From: Pelagovum pacificum
GTDB taxonomy: Bacteria; Pseudomonadota; Alphaproteobacteria; Rhodobacterales; Rhodobacteraceae
Reading direction: 5' to 3'
DNA length: 64,000 nucleotides
Assembly (NCBI RefSeq): GCF_016134045.1
Contig: NZ_CP065915.1
Span: 558,001-622,000 of the forward strand
A program made the translations under genes and the position numbers. The notes under the pieces are model-generated. The model worked only from the letters and a program-made list of their open reading frames with translations. It had not been told where the DNA came from and did no database searches. Positions 50,107-59,312 of the stretch are shown piece by piece. Within the stretch, counting starts at the first letter, position 1. Each line of letters starts with the position of its first letter.

Positions 50107-51013
50107 GATCCCGCCTTCCCCAGAAACGCCCGAACTGAAATGATTTCGGCAAGACGAACCATACCAGACCGGGAAGTCCCAGCGCAACGGCGGACAATCC
50201 GAACAGGACCGAAGACGTGACAGAATCGGCATACTGGCTACCGAGGGCCTCGTAGATGCCTGCCAGACCCAGTTCGCGCAGCCCCCAGCCGCCGAGCGAG
50301 ACCGGCAGCACCGCGAGGAGCATGCCCCCCGGCAAAGCCGCCAGCGTCTCGGGCATCGGCGGCATCAGACCGAAGGCGCGGCTCACCGCGACGAATGTCG
50401 CGATCCCCGACAGATGTGCGCAAACCGACAGGAGCAGCGCGCTCCAGCCCGTTCTCGTCCGGGCCAGCCAGCCGAGGTCGGTCAGGATCACCGGCAGCAG
50501 TGCCGCGCCCCGGTAAAGGCGCCGGACGACCTCCGCCGCGATCAGCCCGAGGAGCGCGAGCGCGACGAACAGCAGCAACGGCAGCGGGCCGATAATCACC
50601 GACAACCCGACGCTGCCGAGCAGGCAGAGGGCGATCAGCCCGACGGCGCGATCGGCCACCACCAGCCGCACGGCGCGGCGCCAGCCGCCGCAGGCGGGCT
50701 CCAGCGCGACGATGCGCAGCGCGTCGCCCCCGACGGTTCCGAGCGCGACTTGCGACAGCCCGAACCCGGCCCAGGTAATCCGCAGCGACTCGCGCGCGCC
50801 GATCCGCGCTCCGAACCGGGCGGCGAGCATCCGTTGGCGAACGGACATCAGTCCGAAAACGGCCAGCTGCGCGCAAACGACCATCAGCAGCCAGACGGGC
50901 CCCACCGGACCAAGCCCCTCGGTCGCCGCCACGGGCCGCGCCAGCCGCACGGCAAGGGCGAGCGCCCCGGCGGTCACGACCAGCCGCAGCAGAAGGGTAA
51001 GCCAGCGCCTCAT
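50096..51013 (-). CDS. Flippase-like membrane protein (LPG synthase TM family)
   Basis: 305-residue polytopic protein of the lysylphosphatidylglycerol synthase TM/UPF0104 (flippase-like) family, about eight helices. Typical features: RQRMLAARFGARIGARESLRITWAGFGLSQ, GTVGGDALRI, LVVADRAVGLIAL and LPVSLGGWGLRELGL near the end. Relatives are thought to help translocate lipid-linked sugars. ATG 51013 overlaps the DUF2298 stop by 4 bases, and its own end overlaps the Thr-rich gene by 11. It may flip the lipid-linked sugar donor used by the GT39-like proteins. Confidence 0.78.
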   Translation of the reverse strand: MRRWLTLLLRLVVTAGALALAVRLARPVAATEGLGPVGPVWLLMVVCAQLAVFGLMSVRQRMLAARFGARIGARESLRITWAGFGLSQVALGTVGGDALRIVALEPACGGWRRAVRLVVADRAVGLIALCLLGSVGLSVIIGPLPLLLFVALALLGLIAAEVVRRLYRGAALLPVILTDLGWLARTRTGWSALLLSVCAHLSGIATFVAVSRAFGLMPPMPETLAALPGGMLLAVLPVSLGGWGLRELGLAGIYEALGSQYADSVTSSVLFGLSAVALGLPGLVWFVLPKSFQFGRFWGRRDHGR

Positions 51014-52989
51014 CCCGGGCAGGGGCCGGGCAGGACCCGCAGGATCGCGCCCGCGTCGCTTTCGGCCGCGGGGACGGTGCCGGTTGCCAGCCGGTCCGCA
51101 ACCTCCGCGCCGTATCGGTCGCGCTCCGCGCGGGCGACGACGATGTAGCGAACGTCGAACAGCGCGAGGAGGCGGCAGGTGCCGGGCGTGAACCCCTCGC
51201 GGTAGATCCGGTCGACCAGTGCGACCCGTGCGTCGACGTCGGCCATGTGGCCGCGCCACAGAAGCTCGTGCCCGCGCCAACCGATCAGCGTCGGCTTGCC
51301 CGCCACCGTCGACATCCGGCTCCCGGAGGTGAAGCTTTCGCCCGGCGCCTCGAGGATCGCCTCGCCCGGTGCGAGCGGCAGGTCGGCCAGTGCCTCCGCC
51401 AGCGAGCGTTCGTCTCCGAGGAACGCCAGCCCGTCGAGCGAACCGATCGCCGAAGGCGGCCGGACCGTCCAGCTCGCATAGGCGAAGGTCAGCAGCAGCG
51501 GCACGGCGACGAGGTAGCCGACCACGGCCGCAACTGTGCCCCGCGCCGCCAGTGTGCCGACGGCGACCAGCGACGCGATCTGCAACAGCGTCTGCGCCCG
51601 GAAGCTGAGTTTGAACATCGTGTTGGTGCGGGCGTAATCCGCGCCGTAGATGTCCTTGAGATAGAGCGCCTCCGGGATGACGATCAGCAGGACCGCCGCC
51701 AGCGCCAGAATGCCTGCGAAGAGCAGCCCCACCGGCGGCTTCCGGATCACGAACAGCAGGACGAGCAACGCCACGATCGCCGGCAGCGCGTGACCGTAGA
51801 TGACGCCAAGCTGCCACAGCGGGGAGGACGCGGCGACCAGCCGTACGCCCTGCCCGAAGGAGTCGAAGCCCGCGAGGAACGGGGCCGCCGTCGCGAAGGC
51901 CACCGCCAGCGCGCCGAGTGCCATCGCCACCAGCCGGTCCCGTGCACCGGGCCGTGCGACGAGAAACGCGAAGATCATCGCACCGATCAGCCCGGCGATG
52001 GCGAAGTCCCAGCTGTTGACGACACCGAGCAGGCCGAGCAGCCAGCCGAAGAACAGCACCTGTCGCGCCTCGATACGCTCCGGCAAGGTACGGGCCAGCG
52101 AGAATAGAACCACCAGCGTCAGCAGGAACACCGGCGTCGCGATCACGTGGGCATGCAGGTCGCCGACCCGGAAACCGTAGGCCGTGAACTCGGTGAAGCC
52201 CTTGTCCGGAACGTCGGGATCGAAGCCGATGAAGCGCGTACTGTCGGGATAATAGAAGCTGTCCTTCGCCGTCGGCATCCAGTCGCGCAGCACGTCGTAG
52301 AGGAAGGAGTGGAGGTTGCCGGCGTAAAGCGCGAGCGCCGCGCCGATAGTGGCGAGCAGTCCCGCCAGCCTTCGCGGAACGTGCCGCAGGCACAGCAGGC
52401 AGACGGCGCCGACGCCGAGACCGGTCAGCGCGAAGAGCGACGCCATCATCAGCTGGTAGCCGTGATCCGCCGGAACATCGGCTAGCCGCGTCCAGAGTGC
52501 GGTGAAGGCGTGGCCGACGTAGTAGTAATTCACCGCCGCGCCCGCGAACCACAGGTCCTCGGGGGGCATGTGGTCGGAGCGGAGTGCCGCTTGCACGAGG
52601 CCGAGGTCGGTGAACTTCTCCAGCGTGTTCAGGTTCGGCTCGGCCAGTCTTGCCGCGAGGCCGAGCAGGAACAGCAGCAGGAACAGTGCCTCCGTCACCG
52701 CGATGCGCCTCCAGGGCAGCGGCTCACGGGTCAGCGTGAAGAGCAGCGCCAGCGTCAGAACGCCGATTGCCGGGCCGGCGGAGGCAAAGGACGCCAGTCC
52801 GAAAACGGACAGGACCCAAGGCACGAACGGGAGGGCGACGTGGGCGAGGATCTTCGCCACCGACGGTCCCGCCGCCCCGAGGCCCGGCGCGAGCCGGTCG
52901 AGAGCGGGCAGAACGAGGATCCCGGCAGCGAACTGCCAGAGCAGCCAGCGCAGGACTTCCGCCCACTCGGTTGCGTCAAGCCCGATCAT
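51010..52989 (-). CDS. DUF2298 (YYY) membrane protein, putative glycosyltransferase
   Basis: 659 residues, roughly 12-14 helices. The diagnostic triple-Tyr motif is present: PPEDLWFAGAAVNYYYVGH near residue 160, with YGFRVGDLHAHVIATP later. This Chlor_Arch_YYY/DUF2298 family is best known to me from Chloroflexi and archaea and resembles GT-C glycosyltransferases. Start ATG 52989 overlaps the GT39 stop by 4 bases. In this operon it probably attaches or extends sugars on the secreted Thr-rich protein. Catalytic role unproven. Confidence 0.78.
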   Translation of the reverse strand: MIGLDATEWAEVLRWLLWQFAAGILVLPALDRLAPGLGAAGPSVAKILAHVALPFVPWVLSVFGLASFASAGPAIGVLTLALLFTLTREPLPWRRIAVTEALFLLLFLLGLAARLAEPNLNTLEKFTDLGLVQAALRSDHMPPEDLWFAGAAVNYYYVGHAFTALWTRLADVPADHGYQLMMASLFALTGLGVGAVCLLCLRHVPRRLAGLLATIGAALALYAGNLHSFLYDVLRDWMPTAKDSFYYPDSTRFIGFDPDVPDKGFTEFTAYGFRVGDLHAHVIATPVFLLTLVVLFSLARTLPERIEARQVLFFGWLLGLLGVVNSWDFAIAGLIGAMIFAFLVARPGARDRLVAMALGALAVAFATAAPFLAGFDSFGQGVRLVAASSPLWQLGVIYGHALPAIVALLVLLFVIRKPPVGLLFAGILALAAVLLIVIPEALYLKDIYGADYARTNTMFKLSFRAQTLLQIASLVAVGTLAARGTVAAVVGYLVAVPLLLTFAYASWTVRPPSAIGSLDGLAFLGDERSLAEALADLPLAPGEAILEAPGESFTSGSRMSTVAGKPTLIGWRGHELLWRGHMADVDARVALVDRIYREGFTPGTCRLLALFDVRYIVVARAERDRYGAEVADRLATGTVPAAESDAGAILRVLPGPCPG

Positions 52990-54626
52990 CGCGCCGCGAA
53001 GCTCCCCGCCAGTTGCCCGATGTCGCACGTCTGTTCGGTATCGAGCAGGCGTGCAATCGTCTCGGCGGGCACCGCCTCGGTCCGGGCGAAGATGACGACG
53101 TGCGGTCGGTCGAACACGACGCGGGTTTCCTCCGCCGCAAGGCCGGGGAAGAACAGCCCGGCGAGCGGCGCCTCTCGCCGAAACGTCGCGACGGGGCGAA
53201 AGCCGAAACTGCCGTCGGTCAGTCCGGTGTAATAGGCGCAGGCGAGCGGCGTGCCGGGATAGCGCGGCAGCACCGACCAGTGGCGCCGGCTCAGGATTGG
53301 CAGGATGTCTGCCTCGGCGACAGCCTCCGCCAGTGGGGGCGCATCGCCCGACAGGCCCGCTTCGAGCGGCAGGACCGCGGACTCGACGTTGGCAAAGGCG
53401 ACCACGCCGGGCTCTGCCGGTTCGAACATCACCATGTCGCCGGGCTGCGCGTGGTCAGTGACCCACCGCCCCGCCGCGATGCGCGGGTCTTGTGCGAGGA
53501 ACCCGAGAGCGGTCGAAAGGCCGGAGGCGACCGGCACTCCGAGCGCGATGATAAGCGCCACGCGCCCCGTGACCGACGGCAGGCGCAGCAGCCGGTCGGC
53601 GGCCAGCCCGGCGAACACCAGAAGGATCGGAATGACGGGCGCGAGGTAGCGCACGAAGCGCGCCTCCCACCCCGTGACGATGATCCCGTAGAGCAGCACG
53701 AAGCCAAGCGCTGGCAGCGCGGCCTTCCACCTCTTGGACCGCAGCGCGAGGACCATGCCGACGGGCGCAAGCAGCAGCGGTGCGCCGTCCATGATGCCCC
53801 AGAGCTGGCGCAGCTCGAACAGAAGGGGCGTCGAACCGTCGAACTGGCGCGTGTAGAAGACCGGCACCGTGCCCGCGACGATGCCGCCCTCGTAGGCCAT
53901 GACGGCCCGGAACGTCGTCCAGTCAAGCAGCATCCCCGGTGAGGTCGCCAGCATCAGCGCGACCGCCAGCAGCACCAGCAGCACCGCGTCGGGAAGCGCC
54001 AGCCGCAGCGGACGCGCGCGGTTCAGCAAGAGCGCGGAGACCGGCAGAACGAGGAACGCCGCCGCACTGGTCTTGAGGCCGAGCGCGAGCCCGGTGACGA
54101 GCGCGGGCAGGATCACGTCTCGCAGGCGGGATGGCGCGCGTACCGCGTGGATCGCCAACAGCCAGAGCAGCAGCACGGCGAGGGTCAGAGCGCTCTCGGT
54201 CGTCCCGAAGTGGCTCCAGCGGATCAGCGGTTCCGAGACCGCGATGAGCCCGGCAGTCAAAAGTGCAGCGCGTGAGCCGGCGAGCTGCAGTGCGACACGT
54301 GCCGCGACGAAGATCGCCGCCCCTCCGGCGAGGGCCGAGATTAGCCGCGCGGCGAGGTAGACGTGATGCGCCTCCGGCGGGCCGAGCGCGATCGCTGCGC
54401 CGAGCAGCCGCGGCAGCGTGACCGCCAGACCGTTGTACGCGAAGAAATCCGGCAGCAGCCGGTTGGGCCAGTCGAGCCGCAAGGCCGCCTGCACGAGGTT
54501 CCATTCATCGGGATGCAGGCCGAGCCAGCCGTCCCAGCCGATCCCGATCAGCCGGAGCAACGTGCCTGCCGCGACGACCGCGAGGAGCCAGTGCCGCTCT
54601 GTCCGGGTCATGTCGGTCCGGGTCAT
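52986..54626 (-). CDS. GT39-like (PMT/ArnT) glycosyltransferase
   Basis: 546-residue GT-C fold membrane protein. First loop has the acidic catalytic motif LGLHPDEWNLVQAAL, followed by about 11 helices and a soluble C-terminal part from WVTDHAQPGDMVMFEP onward. Protein O-mannosyltransferases and ArnT share this layout and use polyprenyl-phosphate sugars in the periplasm. ATG 54626 overlaps the exosortase-like stop by 4 bases. A second related gene is at 57642-59312. Candidate enzyme for O-glycosylation of the Thr-rich tract. Confidence 0.8.
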   Translation of the reverse strand: MTRTDMTRTERHWLLAVVAAGTLLRLIGIGWDGWLGLHPDEWNLVQAALRLDWPNRLLPDFFAYNGLAVTLPRLLGAAIALGPPEAHHVYLAARLISALAGGAAIFVAARVALQLAGSRAALLTAGLIAVSEPLIRWSHFGTTESALTLAVLLLWLLAIHAVRAPSRLRDVILPALVTGLALGLKTSAAAFLVLPVSALLLNRARPLRLALPDAVLLVLLAVALMLATSPGMLLDWTTFRAVMAYEGGIVAGTVPVFYTRQFDGSTPLLFELRQLWGIMDGAPLLLAPVGMVLALRSKRWKAALPALGFVLLYGIIVTGWEARFVRYLAPVIPILLVFAGLAADRLLRLPSVTGRVALIIALGVPVASGLSTALGFLAQDPRIAAGRWVTDHAQPGDMVMFEPAEPGVVAFANVESAVLPLEAGLSGDAPPLAEAVAEADILPILSRRHWSVLPRYPGTPLACAYYTGLTDGSFGFRPVATFRREAPLAGLFFPGLAAEETRVVFDRPHVVIFARTEAVPAETIARLLDTEQTCDIGQLAGSFAAR

Positions 54627-55696
54627 CGGCGAGGTGGGCCGGACAACAGGACCAGCGCGGGCAGGACCAGCAGGTTAAGGTGAACCAGCATGTTCTGCGT
54701 GAGGCGTAGCGTCGCGATCGTCGTCTCGCCGGGGGCGGCGTAGGGTTCTGCCGTCACGGTTCCGGCGCCCGAGGGAACGGCGATTTGCGTCAGGCCGTAA
54801 GCGTCTGCCAGTGCCGCGATGGAGGTGACGGCTGCGATGGCGATGGCGAGCAGAGCGGCGATCAGGAAGCCTGCCCCTGCGAGTGTGGCATCACGCCAGC
54901 CGGGGCGGGCAGCGATCAGCGAGGCGACCAGCAGCGGCGCCGGCAACAGGAAATCCGCCGGATCGAGCGGGGCGAGCAGGAAGGCCAGCGGCGATGTCTC
55001 GGCGATGACGGAGGACCCGACGGTCCAGCCGACCGAACGCTGCGCGATCTCACCGACCTCTGCCGGGCCACCGAGAGCGAGCAGGCCGTTGGCGAGCAGC
55101 GCGGCGACATGCGCGGCCGGCCCCGCCAGCAGGACCCACAGGATCGAGAGGCCGACGGCGAGAACCGCGAAGACCAGCGCGCCCGGTTGCCGGGCCGTGG
55201 TGAGCGCGAGGGCCGCCAGCAGGATACCGGTCAGAAGGGGGAAAGCGAACAGGTGGACGCCAACGAACGCCCGTTCGGACTGGCCGAGAACCAGGGCCAG
55301 CACGACGATCCGCACGAGGTTGAACAGCTGGATGGCGAGGATGCCGCCGACCGCGGCGGTCAGCGCACGGCGCGGGGGTGGCGTCAGGGCGGCCAGCAGG
55401 GCGAGCCAGCCGATCAGCAGCCCGTGCCCGTCACAGACGGAGGTCACGTCGACCGCCCATCCGGCTACCGTGTCGCGCAGCTCCGATCCCGTCCGCACGA
55501 GGTCGCCGTTCCCGATCGACAGCAACAGGTGACTGAGCGCGGCGAGGGCGGTCGCCAGACCTTCGAACGCGGCCTGCACCGGGCCGAGCGACATGGCGAG
55601 AAAGCCGAGCCCCAGCACCGCCAGGGCCCGCAGGAGGGCGAGGGGGACATCCGTCAGCGGGCGGTGCCGTCCCCGATCAGAAGGTGATGACGCCAC
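54623..55696 (-). CDS. Exosortase/archaeosortase-like membrane transpeptidase
   Basis: 357-residue polytopic protein. The catalytic triad of the exosortase/archaeosortase superfamily can be read in order and spacing: Cys88 in VTSVCDGHGLLIGW, Arg129 in IQLFNLVRIVVLAL, His148 in FVGVHLFAFPLLTG, each at the edge of a helix. The residues after about 170 form further helices and a small soluble part, longer than a minimal exosortase. The GTG start at 55696 lies inside the end of the beta-barrel gene; a later start is possible. Predicted to cleave the C-terminal signal of the Thr-rich protein encoded four genes downstream. Confidence 0.72.
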   Translation of the reverse strand: MASSPSDRGRHRPLTDVPLALLRALAVLGLGFLAMSLGPVQAAFEGLATALAALSHLLLSIGNGDLVRTGSELRDTVAGWAVDVTSVCDGHGLLIGWLALLAALTPPPRRALTAAVGGILAIQLFNLVRIVVLALVLGQSERAFVGVHLFAFPLLTGILLAALALTTARQPGALVFAVLAVGLSILWVLLAGPAAHVAALLANGLLALGGPAEVGEIAQRSVGWTVGSSVIAETSPLAFLLAPLDPADFLLPAPLLVASLIAARPGWRDATLAGAGFLIAALLAIAIAAVTSIAALADAYGLTQIAVPSGAGTVTAEPYAAPGETTIATLRLTQNMLVHLNLLVLPALVLLSGPPRR

Positions 55697-56708
55697 GAAG
55701 CACGGCGTCCATGCCGGTATAGCCCTGCTCGGTCACGTTGAAGCCGATCGCTGCCTCGACGGAGCCGGCCCCGACTGCCTTCGACACGCCGAACGCCGCG
55801 CGGCCCGAGACGCGCTCGTCGTTCACGCGGAACAGCGCGACGGGCAGGTCGTCGTCGTCGGACAGCTGGTAGGCGAACTGCGACTCGAAGAACGGATCGA
55901 CGGGCAGGCCGGTCGCGAACTCGGTGCGCGACGACGCGGTGAGGTACGTCGAGGTCACCGAGGACGACCCGACCGCGCGACCGTTGCTCTCGGTATAGGC
56001 GTCGTTCTCCTGGTGGACCCAGGTGAGACCGAACTGGAGCGAGGTCAGCGTCCTCGGGTCGGCGAAGCTCGTGTCGCCGGTGATCTTGGCGTAGGTCACG
56101 TCGGAGCTGTAGTCGCCCCGCACCAGCCCGTTGGAGTGGACCGTCTCGTAGTCCATGCCGAGCCGGCCGACGCTGGCGACGATGTAGAAGTTCTCTGCGG
56201 CCATGTAGTCGACGCCGAGCGTCAGGCCGAGACCCTCCGCCGAGACGGAGCCGTCGTTGTAGTCGGTATCGCCGTCGTAGCTTTCGCCGATCAGGCCGCC
56301 GAAGAAGCCGAGCGACGGCGTGGCGTACTTGATGGCGATCAGGCTGAAGCTGTTGATGTCACCCTCGAATTCCGAATTCTGGGTGATGTTCTGCCAGCGG
56401 TAGTCGCTGACGATGCTCCACCCGCCGTCGAGCGTCATGGTGCTGGCGAAGGCGGTGAGATCGGTCTCTCCGTCCGCGTCGGTGACGCCGGAGGTGGAAA
56501 CCGTAATCCCGTCGGACGTCCGGGCCTGCCGGACGTTGTCGTGCACCCCGTGGGAGAGCTGGACCGTCGCCTCTTCCGTCAGCTTCGGTGTGACCTGCAG
56601 CGGCGAGCCGGGCACGTTGAGCGCCGTTGCGCTGCCAGGCGCGAGGATCAGCGCCACAAGGACGAAAACGGACAGGAGGCCGAGAAGCCGGCCGGCGGAT
56701 CTGGTCAT
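55677..56708 (-). CDS. Outer-membrane beta-barrel protein
   Basis: 343 residues with a Sec signal (LLGLLSVFVLVALILAPGSATA). The mature part has alternating amphipathic strands (GWSIVSDYRWQNITQ, FYIVASVGRLGMDYETV, LTSLQFGLTWVHQEN) and ends RGVITF with C-terminal Phe, the signal for the BAM complex. Resembles autotransporter-type or exopolysaccharide-locus barrels without a passenger domain. ATG 56708 follows GGGGGGAA. First barrel upstream of the exosortase-like gene (20-base overlap), so it may export or anchor the processed Thr-rich protein. Confidence 0.72.
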   Translation of the reverse strand: MTRSAGRLLGLLSVFVLVALILAPGSATALNVPGSPLQVTPKLTEEATVQLSHGVHDNVRQARTSDGITVSTSGVTDADGETDLTAFASTMTLDGGWSIVSDYRWQNITQNSEFEGDINSFSLIAIKYATPSLGFFGGLIGESYDGDTDYNDGSVSAEGLGLTLGVDYMAAENFYIVASVGRLGMDYETVHSNGLVRGDYSSDVTYAKITGDTSFADPRTLTSLQFGLTWVHQENDAYTESNGRAVGSSSVTSTYLTASSRTEFATGLPVDPFFESQFAYQLSDDDDLPVALFRVNDERVSGRAAFGVSKAVGAGSVEAAIGFNVTEQGYTGMDAVLRGVITF

Positions 56709-56768
56709 GGGTATTCCCCCCGCGAAATACACGGAGACTATGCCGCCCGCCCGGCGTCCACGCAATTG

Positions 56769-57494
56769 TTAAGGCGTCCGCCGTCCCAGCTTGCCGTGCA
56801 ATTGTCGGATTTCGGTAACGGCGCGGGAGGAGAGCGCCGAGATGCGCCGCAGGTTCAGGGTCGAGCGTCCGGCGGCGCGGGCCTTGTGCATGACCTCGAC
56901 CTCCTCCGTTCGGGCCTCCGTGCCGTTCAGCAGGATGATCGCGGCGAGGACGGAGGGCACTGAGGCGTCGGCCGCCACGTGCGGCGCGACATGGCGGCGC
57001 CAGGTCTCGGTCCGGATCAACTTGTAGGGCGCACCTGCGTCGCGGGGCGCGCGACCGAAACGGGCGGCGATGATCCGGCGCATCATCCGGCTCAGCAGCC
57101 GGCGCGATGTCGGATCGTTGCGCGGCGTGCGCACGCCGAGCAGCGCGTCGAGCGCGTTTGCCTTCATCCGGCCGAGGTGGGCGGGGAAGGCGGCGAGGTC
57201 GATCTGCCGGTCGCTGTCGAGCAACAGCAGCAAGTCGGCGTCGCTTTCGGTGATGCCGCGCATCAGTGCCGGGCCGTGGCCGGCGTTCTCTTGCCGGACG
57301 ACGCGCAATGCGGCGTGCTTGGCTTCCAGCCCCTTCAGCAGGGCGGCGGTGTCATCGGTCGAGCCGTCGTCGACCACAATGATCTCCGCCGTGCGCACAT
57401 GGGGCATCACCAGCCGGTGCACCTCCTCGATGGCGGCGGCGATATTGGCGGCCTCGTTGTAGGCCGGCATGACGATGGAGAGGTCCCTGGCCAA
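56769..57494 (-). CDS. Glycosyltransferase family 2 (polyprenyl-phosphate sugar synthase-like)
   Basis: 241 residues: SIVMPAYNEAANI, EIIVVDDGSTDDT, LLLLDSDRQ (a DxD-like metal site) and APYKLIRTETW. Soluble, with no C-terminal membrane helices, like dolichol-phosphate-mannose synthase type enzymes. It would charge polyprenyl phosphate with the sugar used by the GT39-like and YYY proteins of the operon. The only reasonable start is TTG 57494. Head of the minus-strand operon, divergent from the second GT39-like gene (147-base gap). Confidence 0.82.
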   Translation of the reverse strand: MARDLSIVMPAYNEAANIAAAIEEVHRLVMPHVRTAEIIVVDDGSTDDTAALLKGLEAKHAALRVVRQENAGHGPALMRGITESDADLLLLLDSDRQIDLAAFPAHLGRMKANALDALLGVRTPRNDPTSRRLLSRMMRRIIAARFGRAPRDAGAPYKLIRTETWRRHVAPHVAADASVPSVLAAIILLNGTEARTEEVEVMHKARAAGRSTLNLRRISALSSRAVTEIRQLHGKLGRRTP

Positions 57495-57641
57495 AGTTCG
57501 TGCCCGTTCCCGATTGCGGGGAGCGGTCCCCGTCGACTGGCGGCGGTGCTAGCACGGGGCCGGACGTCGAAACAGGGAAATCGCCTTGCCGCGGCGGGAG
57601 GTTCCGGGTCCTATCGGGCGGGATCACGACGAAGGGCAGGC

Positions 57642-59312
57642 ATGAGGATCGAGAAGTCGCCGCTGGCGATCGCGGCCATCGTCGCTGCCCTCGTCATCGC
57701 GGGCGGATGGCTGAGGCTGTCGGGCACGGACTGGGACGGGTTCGCCTTCCTCAATCCCGACGAGCGGCACCTCGTCTTCATGCTGACCGACATGCTCGAG
57801 GTCACCGACCGGGGGGACGGCGGCCTGCTGAGCGGCATCCTTGATGGCGCGGGCGCGGCGGTGAACCCGAGGACCATCGGGTTCTTCAACGTCTATGGGG
57901 ACCTGCCACTCCTGGCGATGCTTGGCCTGCTGTCGGGCAGCGAGGCGCGGGGTTTCCAAGAGCTGATCGAAGCCGGCCGGACGGTCACCGCGCTGATCGA
58001 CACGGCGACGATCCTCGCGGTGTTCTTCCTCGCCCACGCGCTGTGCCGGCGTATCTGGCCGGCGCTCGGGGCGGCGGCGGTCTATGCGCTCGCGCCCACG
58101 GCGCTGCAGCTTGCGAACTTCTATGCCAGCGACACCTGGCTGGTGGCGGGATACGCGTGGTGCCTGCTCGGCCTGGTGGCGTTGCCGGGCGGATCGGTGC
58201 GGCACGCGCTGGCGGCCGGGGTGGGCTTCGGTCTCGCGCTCGCCTGCAAGATCACCGGGGCGTGGCTCATCTTTCCGGCGCTGTTGGCGGTCGGCCTGTC
58301 GGCGCGGGAGTCGGGCTGGCGACTTGCCTCGACGCAGCTGCTGGCAGGGCTTGTGGCGACGCTCGTCACCCTGCGGCTGGCGAGCCCGTTCCTGTTCGAC
58401 GGTCTCTTGCCGGCAGCCTCGGCGGTCGAGGACTTCCGCGAACTCTTCGCGATGAAGGTGATGGAAATCCCGCCGACATGGCAGTGGGAGGCGGGCTATC
58501 CGGCGGCAGCGTTCCTGCGGGACTTCACCCTTTTCGGGCTCGGCCCGGCGGGCGTGGCGCTGCTGCTGGCCGGAGTGCCGTGGATGCGGGGGCGGGCGCT
58601 GATCCTGCTCGTGGCCTTCGTCGGTGTGCTGCTGACGGTGCTGTTCGATTTCGTCTCGGCCCTGCGCTACGCCGCGCCCGCGCTGCCGGCGGGGGCTGCG
58701 CTGGCGGCCCTCGCGCTGTCGCGGATGCCGCGCGCGGTGTCGCTCCTCCTGCTCGTCGTTGCGGGTTGGTGGGGGGCGGGGGCCGTGCTGCTGCATGACG
58801 GCAACCATCCGAGGCTCGACGCGTCGCGCTGGATCTGGGCGCAAGACGGCGTGACGGTCATCGCCAACGAATCCGCTTGGGACGAAGGGTTGCCCGTGGC
58901 GGTCTCGCTCGAGGCCGGAGGGCCGCAGAGATGGCCGCAAGAGCGCTTCACGCTGCTCGACCTCGACATCACGGGGGCGGAGGATGCGGACAAGGCCGCG
59001 CGGATCGCCTCGATGCTGGCGGAGGCGGACCTCGTCGCGGTGTCCTCCGGCCGCCAGTCGGAGCAGATGCCGCGTCTGCCGGAGCGGTTTCCGCTGACGA
59101 CGGCCTACTACAGGTGGCTGGAAACGGACGCCTGTATCGAACGGGTCTGGCACGCGGACCGGGGATATCCCCTGCCGGGGCTGCGTCTCGACGATGCTTT
59201 CGCGCAGGAGCCGTGGCGGGTCTACGACCATCCGATCGTGTCGCTCTACGCGCCGCTCGACTGCTACGACGCAGCCGCGCTCGAGGCGCGGCTGCTGGAG
59301 GCGCTGCGCTAG
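57642..59312 (+). CDS. GT39-like (PMT/ArnT) glycosyltransferase, second
   Basis: 556-residue GT-C membrane protein. Acidic first-loop motif FLNPDERHLVFMLTDM, then helices including TATILAVFFLAHALCRR and LANFYASDTWLVAGYAW, and a soluble C-terminal part with WIWAQDGVTVIANESAWDEG. GAAGGG precedes ATG 57642; a 221-codon longer frame is antisense to the GT2 gene and not coding. Divergent from the exosortase operon but of the same functional type as the gene at 52986-54626. Its 3' end overlaps the convergent MFS gene by 4 bases. Confidence 0.8.
   Translation: MRIEKSPLAIAAIVAALVIAGGWLRLSGTDWDGFAFLNPDERHLVFMLTDMLEVTDRGDGGLLSGILDGAGAAVNPRTIGFFNVYGDLPLLAMLGLLSGSEARGFQELIEAGRTVTALIDTATILAVFFLAHALCRRIWPALGAAAVYALAPTALQLANFYASDTWLVAGYAWCLLGLVALPGGSVRHALAAGVGFGLALACKITGAWLIFPALLAVGLSARESGWRLASTQLLAGLVATLVTLRLASPFLFDGLLPAASAVEDFRELFAMKVMEIPPTWQWEAGYPAAAFLRDFTLFGLGPAGVALLLAGVPWMRGRALILLVAFVGVLLTVLFDFVSALRYAAPALPAGAALAALALSRMPRAVSLLLLVVAGWWGAGAVLLHDGNHPRLDASRWIWAQDGVTVIANESAWDEGLPVAVSLEAGGPQRWPQERFTLLDLDITGAEDADKAARIASMLAEADLVAVSSGRQSEQMPRLPERFPLTTAYYRWLETDACIERVWHADRGYPLPGLRLDDAFAQEPWRVYDHPIVSLYAPLDCYDAAALEARLLEALR

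Noticed and set aside
56979..59312. 777-codon reading of the second GT39-like gene
   Set aside because: The first 221 codons are antisense to the GT2 gene; ATG 57642 has a ribosome binding site and begins the membrane protein.
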